Source of the DNA: Flavobacteriaceae bacterium PS02336
Lineage (GTDB): Bacteria; Bacteroidota; Bacteroidia; Flavobacteriales; Flavobacteriaceae
DNA length: 64,000 nt
Assembly: GCA_029960065.1 (NCBI GenBank)
Contig: JASCOF010000001.1
Span: 930,001-994,000 of the forward strand
Reading direction: 5' to 3'
The translations under genes were made by a program, and so were the position numbers. How positions within the stretch are numbered: position 1 is the stretch's first letter; each line of letters starts with the position of its first letter. The notes beneath the pieces are model-generated. The model saw nothing but the letters and a program-made list of their open reading frames with translations, had not been told where the DNA came from and made no database searches. Below, in pieces: positions 57,450 to 64,000 of this stretch.

Positions 57450-58799
57450 ATGAAAAAAACGAACGCATCAATTTTAATCATAGACGACCAAGAAGACATT
57501 CTTTTTGCGTCAAAAGTGTATCTAAAAAAGTATTTTGAGAACATTTATACGCTCAATAATCCGAAAAATATTGTCGAATTATTGGCAAAAAACACCATCG
57601 ATGTTGTTTTATTGGACATGAATTACAGAATTGGTTTTGAAGATGGAAGGGAAGGTTTGTATTTATTAAAAGAAATTAAAACGCTTTCGCCAAAAACAGT
57701 TGTGATTTTAATGACGGCTTTTGGTAAAGTAGAAACGGCTGTAGAAGGCTTAAAATCGGGTGCTTTTGATTATATTTTGAAACCATGGGAAAATAAAAAG
57801 CTTTTAGAATCAGTAAAACAAGCTGTTGACAAAGCTCGAAAAGACCAGAAAAAAGTAAAAGACATTGAAATCAAAAAGGAGTTTTTTATCGGAAATTCTG
57901 AAACAATTAAAAAAGCCTATTCTCTTGCAGATAAAGTAGCCAAAACCGATGCAAATGTTTTAATTCTAGGCGAAAACGGAACTGGAAAATTTGTTCTCGC
58001 ACATCATATTTATACGCAGTCCGAAAGAAAGGAAAAACCTTTTATTGCTGTCGATTTAGGTTCGTTAAATTCAAATATTTTTGAAAGTGAATTATTCGGT
58101 TACGCAAAAGGTGCCTTTACAGATGCCAAAACCGATACTCCCGGACGTTTTGAAATGGCACAGAACGGAACTATTTTTCTAGATGAAATAGGAAATGTAC
58201 CGTTGCTGCTGCAGTCTAAACTTTTGCAGGTTATCCAGACCAAAACCGTGACGAGATTGGGCGAAACCAAAGCAAGACCTTTAAACGTGCGGATTATTAC
58301 GGCAACTAATTTAAATTTGAAAGAAGAAGTGGCCGAAAAAACCTTTCGTGAAGACTTGTACTATCGCATTAATACAATGGAAATTGTTTTACCGCCTTTG
58401 CGAGAAAGAGACGAAGATAAAATACCGCTTGCAGAATATCTTTTAGACAAAATGATTGAAAAATACGGAAGAGACGAAATCGTTTTTGATCAAAAAGTCC
58501 TAGAACAAATCGAAAAACACGCTTGGAACGGAAATATCCGAGAAATGGAAAATAAGATTGAACGTGCTGTGATTCTCTGCGAAAACAATAAAATCACGGT
58601 TTCCGATTTGGACTTAGATATCATAACGCCTTATGATGATCATACAGAAGACAATCAGCTGTCGGCTGTAGAAAAAGCAACAGTAGAAAAAGCGCTTCTT
58701 AAAAACAATAATAATATTAGTAAAACGGCCGAAGAATTGGGACTTTCGAGAGGTTCATTATACCGTCGTTTAGATAAATATAATATCAATATCGACTGA
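57450..58799 (+). CDS. Sigma-54-dependent response regulator (NtrC-like)
   Basis: This 449-residue regulator has a receiver domain (about 5-125, phospho-Asp56 in VVLLDMNY), an AAA+ sigma-54 activation domain (about 145-370, Walker A GENGTGKF, sigma-54 contact loop GAFTDA instead of the classical GAFTGA, Walker B GTIFLDEIG) and a C-terminal Fis-type helix-turn-helix (NNISKTAEELGLSRGSLYRRL). It activates sigma-54 promoters when phosphorylated, probably by the kinase encoded one base downstream. The divergent ABC operon is the likely target. Confidence 0.94.
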   Translation: MKKTNASILIIDDQEDILFASKVYLKKYFENIYTLNNPKNIVELLAKNTIDVVLLDMNYRIGFEDGREGLYLLKEIKTLSPKTVVILMTAFGKVETAVEGLKSGAFDYILKPWENKKLLESVKQAVDKARKDQKKVKDIEIKKEFFIGNSETIKKAYSLADKVAKTDANVLILGENGTGKFVLAHHIYTQSERKEKPFIAVDLGSLNSNIFESELFGYAKGAFTDAKTDTPGRFEMAQNGTIFLDEIGNVPLLLQSKLLQVIQTKTVTRLGETKARPLNVRIITATNLNLKEEVAEKTFREDLYYRINTMEIVLPPLRERDEDKIPLAEYLLDKMIEKYGRDEIVFDQKVLEQIEKHAWNGNIREMENKIERAVILCENNKITVSDLDLDIITPYDDHTEDNQLSAVEKATVEKALLKNNNNISKTAEELGLSRGSLYRRLDKYNINID

Positions 58800-58800
58800 T

Positions 58801-60135
58801 ATGTTTAAGACATTACAAACTTATAAACTGCTTTTCCTGCGATTGATTTTGATTGTTGCAGGAATTGAACTTTCTATTTATTTCTTCAAAATTGGATTGC
58901 TTTTTACAGGCATCTTCGGACTCTGCATCGTCTTTTTGATTGTACGCGAAATGTATTTTTATGTTCGAAATTTTGTACAGATTTACGATAAAACCATAGC
59001 TTCAATTTTGCAGCATGATTTTTCTTCAGATTTTTCTAAACATAAATTCAATCGAAGTTACAATGATTTATTCCATTTATATGAAACTTTAAAAAGCAAG
59101 GAAAATGAGCAGGTTTCTAAAGATATTATTTATCGTTCGATTTTAAATAATATTGAAACAGGAGTGGTTATTTTACAAAAACAGGATCAAGATTGGAGTA
59201 TTTTTTTAATGAACGATTATTTTTCGAATCATTTTAATGTGCCAAAAGTTTCAAAATGGAAATATCTTAAAAATCAATTGCCCGCTTTATGCGAAATCAT
59301 AGAAGAAGATGATTTTCATGAAGTTAAAACTTCAATAGATATTAGTATAAAGGAACAAAGTAAACAGACTTTTGTTTTGCAGGCTTCTCGAACTGAAATT
59401 TTTGAACAGGATTATTTTATTGTTTTATTAGATTCGATTCAGAATGTAGTCGAGAAAAAAGAGAAAGATGCATGGATTAATTTGATGAAAGTAATTTCGC
59501 ATGAACTTTTAAATTCGATTACGCCAATTCGTTCCATCTGCCAGAATTTGCAGGACTTGGTAGAGCAGGATTCTCTTTCTGCAGAAGATCTGGAAGATAT
59601 AAAAACCAGCGTCGAAACCATGCTGAGACGAAGCGATCATTTGCAGAAGTTTATTGAAGGTTATCGAAAACTGGCAATGCTGCCATCTCCAAAAAAAGAT
59701 AAAATAGAATTACAGCATTTAATAGCAGACTGCCTTCAAACTATGAATCCATTGTTGCGAAAGGAAAATATTGAAGTGGTAAATACAATTACTCAAAATT
59801 ATCAGATTAATGTGGATCAGCAGCAGTTCGAACAAGTGCTGATTAATTTAGTAACGAATGCTATTAATGCTTTAGAAAAAACAGATCAAAAAAAGATTTT
59901 TATTTCGGCTGAAGCCAAAGAAAACAGAATTTTTATAAAAATCGCAGATAACGGAAAAGGTATCGAAAAAGAAATAGAAGATAAGATCTTCCTGCCTTTT
60001 TTTACCACTCGAAACGAAGGCGCAGGAATTGGTTTAACCTTATCTAAAAATATTGTAGAAGCGCACGGCGGTTATATTCTTAACAAAAATGAAAAAGGGA
60101 AAACGTCTTTTGAAATTTGTTTGATTGAAGATTAA
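58801..60135 (+). CDS. Sensor histidine kinase of the sigma-54 regulator pair
   Basis: This is a 444-residue membrane kinase with two helices at about residues 10-30 and 33-55 and almost no periplasmic loop, so it may sense within the membrane or via a partner such as the ABC permeases. A PAS-like region covers about 105-215. The phospho-accepting His234 sits in VISHELLNSITPIRS, and the ATPase motifs are NLVTNAINAL, DNGKGIEKE and GAGIGLTLSKNI. It begins one base after the regulator gene, hence co-transcribed. Confidence 0.93.
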   Translation: MFKTLQTYKLLFLRLILIVAGIELSIYFFKIGLLFTGIFGLCIVFLIVREMYFYVRNFVQIYDKTIASILQHDFSSDFSKHKFNRSYNDLFHLYETLKSKENEQVSKDIIYRSILNNIETGVVILQKQDQDWSIFLMNDYFSNHFNVPKVSKWKYLKNQLPALCEIIEEDDFHEVKTSIDISIKEQSKQTFVLQASRTEIFEQDYFIVLLDSIQNVVEKKEKDAWINLMKVISHELLNSITPIRSICQNLQDLVEQDSLSAEDLEDIKTSVETMLRRSDHLQKFIEGYRKLAMLPSPKKDKIELQHLIADCLQTMNPLLRKENIEVVNTITQNYQINVDQQQFEQVLINLVTNAINALEKTDQKKIFISAEAKENRIFIKIADNGKGIEKEIEDKIFLPFFTTRNEGAGIGLTLSKNIVEAHGGYILNKNEKGKTSFEICLIED

Positions 60136-60167
60136 GGATAATCAGCTATAAAAGCGCTTTTTTTGAA

Positions 60168-60196
60168 TTGCCAGTAACGTTTTTTTGTTAAATTTG
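60168..60196 (+). promoter_or_regulatory. Promoter of the heme oxygenase-phytochrome operon
   Basis: TTG (60168-60170), an 18-base spacer and TAAATTTG (60189-60196) match the Bacteroidota TTG / TAnnTTTG promoter, about 49 bases before the heme oxygenase start. Confidence 0.55.
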
Positions 60197-60244
60197 TGAA
60201 AGGAGTTTCCAAATTGACTCTAATAAATAAGTAATAATAAAATA

Positions 60245-60841
60245 ATGAGTACAAATTCAACTCCTGCGATAGCTTCAAGCTTTCTTAATGATTTAAAAAC
60301 AAAGACAGCTGATTCTCATAAAAAATTAGAAGAACTTCCCGTTTCAATGTCAATTATGTCACCAGACATGAAAATTGAGCAGTATGCCAAATATCTTAAT
60401 TTGATGCATGATGTTCATCAGGATACTGAGCAAACTGTTTTTCCTTTATTTGCTGACCTAATCGAAGATTTAGAACAAAGAAGAAAAAAACAGCTTATAG
60501 AAGCCGATCTTTCTTTTTTGAATTTTGATTTAACTCCTTTTGAAAAGGTTTTTAATACTAAAGAACTTTCGGTTCCTTTTGCACTTGGAATTTTATACGT
60601 TGTAGAAGGTTCAACTTTAGGTGGCAGATTTATTTTAAAGAATGTTTCAAAAGTACCAGAACTTTCAGGAGATCAAGGTGTTTCTTATTTTAATGGTTAC
60701 GGAGAAAGAACAGGAAGTTTCTGGAAATCGTTTTTAGGTTTCCTATCAGAATATGAACAAGAACACAATTGCGGAGATACAATTGTAGAAGGTGCTGTAT
60801 TTGCTTTTGATAGTATTTATAATCATTTTGAGAGCAAGTAA
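60245..60841 (+). CDS. Biliverdin-producing heme oxygenase
   Basis: This is a 198-residue helical enzyme that opens heme to biliverdin, iron and CO. The likely proximal ligand is His25 in TADSHKKLEE, and the distal-helix motif is VVEGSTLGGRFI. It begins the operon whose next gene, five bases downstream, is a bacteriophytochrome that needs biliverdin as chromophore, so its job is most likely chromophore supply rather than iron acquisition. Confidence 0.92.
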   Translation: MSTNSTPAIASSFLNDLKTKTADSHKKLEELPVSMSIMSPDMKIEQYAKYLNLMHDVHQDTEQTVFPLFADLIEDLEQRRKKQLIEADLSFLNFDLTPFEKVFNTKELSVPFALGILYVVEGSTLGGRFILKNVSKVPELSGDQGVSYFNGYGERTGSFWKSFLGFLSEYEQEHNCGDTIVEGAVFAFDSIYNHFESK

Positions 60842-60846
60842 AAAGA

Positions 60847-63123
60847 ATGAAGATTAGAGATATAGTTAATCGCGATATCGTTACGTTAACCAACTGTGAG
60901 CATGAACCTATACATATACCAGGTAAGATTCAGCCTCACGGTTTTTTAATTGGTGTTACCTCCAATTGGAAAATAGATTTTTGTACAGAGAATATTGCCG
61001 TATATTTAAATATACTTCACACCCAGGTTTTAGGGAAAGATTTTACAGCTGTTTTTGGTTCAGAAACACAAAAACAGATCTTAGAATATAGTAATGAAGA
61101 TAAGATCCAAGATGTTTTTCCGCTTGAAACAGAACTTTTTGGAAAACTATTTCAGATCAGCATTCATAAAAGCCACGATATTTATGTTTTAGAAGCAGAA
61201 CCACAGTTTCCTGATAAAGAGAAACTTGTTGATGTTTACACACAGACGATTCAGTTTGTAACCCAAATGAACAACACCAAATCGCTTAAAGATTTGTGTG
61301 CACTTGTGGCACACGGAACACGGGAAATTACAGGTTATGACCGTGTCATGATTTACCGTTTTGATGAACAGTATAATGGTGAAGTTTTTGCTGAAAATTG
61401 CAGAGAAGATCTAGAACCATTTTTAGGCTTGCATTATCCGCATACTGATATTCCTGCTCAGGCAAGAGAGTTGTACATTCGTAATGAACTGAGATTAATT
61501 GTTGATATTGATTATCAGCCTGTTCCTATTTTTACAGTTGACGATCAAGAGCATAAAAATCTAGATTTAAGCCTTTCAATTTTGAGAAGCACATCGCCGA
61601 TTCATGTTGAATATTTGAAGAATATGGGTGTTGGAGCGACTTTAACCATTTCGCCCATTCATCACGGAAGATTGTGGGGATTAATTGCCTGCCATCACTA
61701 TTCAGAGAAAAATATTTCGCCAGAAATTAGGCTTGCTGCAAAATTGCAGGGACAGTTTATTACCTCGCAAATAGATATTCGCCAGTCGAATGATGAGAAT
61801 ATAAATGCGCAGAAAACCAATCTGGCATTAGAACAATTAACAAGTCTTGATCTTCCCATAATCCAAGATTCACTAGAAACAATTACTGCAGCACCGCAAT
61901 TACTAGAACTTTGTAATGCAGCAGGTGTCTCTATCGTATCGCGTGGAAAAATTTACAAGAACGGATTAACACCCTGTGATGAGAAGATTACCAAGTTAAT
62001 TGAAGAAATTTACGCTAAAGGGAAGAATGAAATTTTTACTACGAATAAAATCAGCGATGAATTTCCAGAAATAGCACAGGATTCTAATTTTGCAGGAATT
62101 ATTTATCATTCTTTAGGAAACAACGATCATATCATTTGGTACAGACCAGAATCTATTACTGAAATTAATTGGGGTGGCGATCCTGAAAAAAGCATTATAA
62201 AAGACAGTAACGGACTTCATCCGAGGAATTCTTTTAATATCTGGAAACAAATAGTTAAAAATCAAAGCAGTATTTGGAGGCAATATGAAATTAATGCGGC
62301 TATTCAATACGCGCATACTTTACACAATCAGCTGATTTTGATTATGCTGAGTGAAGAAGAAGAAAAATACCGTAACCAAAGTGAGATTTTAAAAGAAACG
62401 AATTCTGAACTCGAAAATATTAACTGGATCAGTACACATGATTTACAGGAACCGCTTCGTAAAATTCAGCTGATTACTTCGAAAATGCTTTCTGAATTGG
62501 ATGTAATTTCAATTGAATCAATTTCTAATTCCTTACATCGGGTTTCTAAATCGGCAAACAGAATGAGTGGTTTGTTAGAAGATATTCTGAAATATACTCG
62601 TATAAAAAATACAAGAGATAAATTGCAGGAAGTAGATTTAAATAAAATTTTAAAGTCTACTATAAAGGAAATGCACGAAAGTATTGCAGAAAGTACTGCT
62701 GTAATTGAGCATGAAAACCTGCCAGAAGTTCACGCTATTGGTTTTTTAATGCGTCAGTTGTTTATTAATATCCTTCAGAATTCATTAAAATATGCTGCTG
62801 CAGAAAGACAGCTGAAAATTAAAATAACCGCTTCTCAGGAACCTGTTTTAATGCATGACAGGTATAAAGTATATTGCCATTGGGTTCGTTTTTCGGACAA
62901 CGGAATTGGTTTTGAACAAAAATACTCTGAATCAATTTTTAAAGTTTTTACCAGACTTCATACGCAAGAGCAATATACAGGTTCTGGTGTAGGTTTGGCT
63001 TTATGTAAAAAAATCATGCAGGCTGTTGGAGGAGATATCCGTGCAGAAGGAAAACCAAATGTAGGTACAGATATCATTATTTATTTTCCTTGTGATGCTG
63101 AAGACGCTCTTTCGCCAATTTAA
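60847..63123 (+). CDS. bphP: Bacteriophytochrome histidine kinase
   Basis: This is a 758-residue red/far-red photoreceptor kinase. The PAS domain carries the likely biliverdin-attachment Cys17 (NCEHEPIHIPGKIQPHG), the GAF domain has the chromophore-pocket motif PHTDIPAQAR (Asp201), a PHY domain follows at about 320-500, then a HisKA domain with His531 (STHDLQEPLRK) and a HATPase domain (NILQNSLKY, DNGIGFEQK, GSGVGLALCKK). No receiver domain is fused and no response regulator gene follows, so its phosphotransfer partner is elsewhere. Confidence 0.94.
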   Translation: MKIRDIVNRDIVTLTNCEHEPIHIPGKIQPHGFLIGVTSNWKIDFCTENIAVYLNILHTQVLGKDFTAVFGSETQKQILEYSNEDKIQDVFPLETELFGKLFQISIHKSHDIYVLEAEPQFPDKEKLVDVYTQTIQFVTQMNNTKSLKDLCALVAHGTREITGYDRVMIYRFDEQYNGEVFAENCREDLEPFLGLHYPHTDIPAQARELYIRNELRLIVDIDYQPVPIFTVDDQEHKNLDLSLSILRSTSPIHVEYLKNMGVGATLTISPIHHGRLWGLIACHHYSEKNISPEIRLAAKLQGQFITSQIDIRQSNDENINAQKTNLALEQLTSLDLPIIQDSLETITAAPQLLELCNAAGVSIVSRGKIYKNGLTPCDEKITKLIEEIYAKGKNEIFTTNKISDEFPEIAQDSNFAGIIYHSLGNNDHIIWYRPESITEINWGGDPEKSIIKDSNGLHPRNSFNIWKQIVKNQSSIWRQYEINAAIQYAHTLHNQLILIMLSEEEEKYRNQSEILKETNSELENINWISTHDLQEPLRKIQLITSKMLSELDVISIESISNSLHRVSKSANRMSGLLEDILKYTRIKNTRDKLQEVDLNKILKSTIKEMHESIAESTAVIEHENLPEVHAIGFLMRQLFINILQNSLKYAAAERQLKIKITASQEPVLMHDRYKVYCHWVRFSDNGIGFEQKYSESIFKVFTRLHTQEQYTGSGVGLALCKKIMQAVGGDIRAEGKPNVGTDIIIYFPCDAEDALSPI

Positions 63124-63133
63124 ATAAAGATTT

Positions 63134-63189
63134 TTTCACGCAGATTTAGTTTAAAAATATCAGCTTAATCTGGCTAAATCTGCGTGAAA
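63134..63189. repeat. Inverted repeat of the TTTCACGCAGATTTAG family (bidirectional transcript end)
   Basis: TTTCACGCAGATTTAG (63134-63149) is perfectly complementary to CTAAATCTGCGTGAAA (63174-63189). It lies between two convergent genes, just after the phytochrome gene. The right arm is identical to 27086-27101, so this is a dispersed repeat that probably also serves as a terminator. Confidence 0.7.
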
Positions 63190-63203
63190 CTTTTTAAAAT
63201 TAT

Positions 63204-64000
63204 TCAGCTCTTTTTAGTCAAAACTTTGAGTTTAGCGCTTTTAAAATTGACTTCAGATATAATTGTTCCTGCAAAAATTAAGCTTCCGCCCAAAAGCAGA
63301 CGCCATGATAAATCTTCTCCAAGAATAAAAAACGCTCCAATTGCGCCAAATACAGGTTCAAACAAATAAATCACAGCTACACGTTCGGCAGATAAAAATC
63401 GCTGTGAAATGTTCGAAACCGTGTACATATAAGCCGTAGAAAATAAAGCGCAATAAACGACACCCATCCAAAAAGTATTATTTTGCGGTAACCAAACGGC
63501 TTTAGAATCTGTAATAGCTAGACAAAAAGTAAATAAAGCACAAAAAGCAAACATTGGAACGATTGAATACAAAAGGTTCTTAGAAGCCGAATGTTTTTCA
63601 ACCGCCATCAAATAAACTGCAAAAGCAAATGCGCCGGCAATTGTAAACAAATCTCCAATGTTTATGGTAAATTGATCTTGTATCGCGATAATAAATAAAC
63701 CCGTTAGCGCCGTCAAAGCAGCAATCCAGATTTTTAATGAGGCATTTGTTTTATAAATCCCCAGTTTTAATAACGGAATAATTATAACTGTCAATCCAGC
63801 AATAAAAGAGCATTGAGAAGCATCCGTATACTTAAGTCCAACAGTTTGAAGCTGAATTCCTAAAAACATCGGAACAGCTAAAATAAAGCCCGTTTTTATG
63901 GCGCCTAAATTGATTTCTCTAACATATTTCCAAAAAATAATGGAAAGCACAATGACAGCTAATAAGAATCTATAGAATAGAAAAATGTTTAGAGAATAAT
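63204..64000 (-). CDS. EamA/DMT family transporter, 5' truncated by window edge
   Basis: This is a membrane permease with EamA-type repeats. The frame stays open past the GTG at 63950 to the window edge, where family-like FLFYRFLLAVIVL is encoded, so the real start is outside and about 265 residues are visible. Helical segments such as FLGIQLQTVGLKYTDASQCSFIAGL and the C-terminal VIYLFEPVFGAIGAFFILGEDLSWRLLLGGSLIFAG are typical of drug/metabolite transporters. The substrate cannot be told. Confidence 0.9.
   Translation of the reverse strand, partial: YSLNIFLFYRFLLAVIVLSIIFWKYVREINLGAIKTGFILAVPMFLGIQLQTVGLKYTDASQCSFIAGLTVIIIPLLKLGIYKTNASLKIWIAALTALTGLFIIAIQDQFTINIGDLFTIAGAFAFAVYLMAVEKHSASKNLLYSIVPMFAFCALFTFCLAITDSKAVWLPQNNTFWMGVVYCALFSTAYMYTVSNISQRFLSAERVAVIYLFEPVFGAIGAFFILGEDLSWRLLLGGSLIFAGTIISEVNFKSAKLKVLTKKS

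Noticed and set aside
57289..57471. Minus-strand 60-codon frame in the gap upstream of the sigma-54 regulator
   Set aside because: It covers the palindrome and promoter region, overlaps the regulator start and has no recognisable domain or neighbours on that strand.
60140..60165. AAAAGCGCTTTTTTT after the kinase gene as a terminator
   Set aside because: The palindrome core is only AGCGCT with no real loop, so I do not list it, although the T-run may help transcript release.

Overview
The window looks like a chromosomal segment of a Flavobacterium-type Bacteroidota (F. johnsoniae-like). The DNA is A+T-rich. Many predicted lipoproteins start with Cys followed by Ser/Asp/Glu/Lys. Several upstream regions carry TAnnTTTG-type -7 elements, there is a PorP/SprF family protein beside a giant adhesin with a gliding-motility C-terminal domain, and hairpin repeats of a kind I associate with flavobacteria recur between genes. 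This assignment is inference from gene content. I saw no rRNA, tRNA, CRISPR array, prophage or complete insertion sequence.

Layout. 1-4.2 kb: carbohydrate genes (3' part of a GH2 enzyme, a GH43 enzyme, an aldose 1-epimerase lipoprotein, a GH43 lipoprotein), probably part of a hemicellulose or arabinan locus running off the left edge. 4.3-5.2 kb: a FabZ-like hotdog protein lacking its catalytic His, overlapping an MgtC-family membrane protein. 5.3-19.8 kb (minus strand): a type IX secretion adhesin module made of a 3,864-residue adhesin (15 PKD/Ig-like modules, 18 DUF11 repeats, CHU_C C-terminal domain), a PorP/SprF-like protein and an OmpA/PD40/TPR protein. 20-32 kb: mixed housekeeping and stress genes, including DoxX, an outer-membrane barrel, a TetX-like flavoprotein with an AraC regulator, a Lys-rich charge-polarised protein, a solo transposase zinc ribbon, a Roadblock-like protein, nitroreductase/HxlR, GNAT-MarR and a short ars operon.

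33.4-41.8 kb: a predicted vitamin B12 acquisition operon. A promoter leads into a cobalamin riboswitch and a hairpin that buries the start codon. The genes are a BtuB-like TonB receptor, a BtuG-like beta-propeller lipoprotein, three paralogous lipoproteins with EF-hand-like loops, and a DUF4465 lipoprotein, followed by a terminator. I regard this, especially the three paralogues, as the best candidate for an undescribed system. 43.2-49.1 kb: a hybrid kinase and single-domain response regulator in front of a YaiO-type barrel, a HEAT-repeat membrane protein and a processive GT2, which fits a regulated exopolysaccharide machine. 49.2-60.1 kb: an ABC ATPase with three tandem MacB/FtsX-type permeases, divergent from a sigma-54 response regulator and its kinase, with a perfect palindrome between them. 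60.2-63.1 kb: heme oxygenase plus bacteriophytochrome. The right edge cuts an EamA-type permease.

Coordinates are given on the plus strand. Where the longest open frame starts at an unlikely codon I moved the start to a better-supported ATG and say so.
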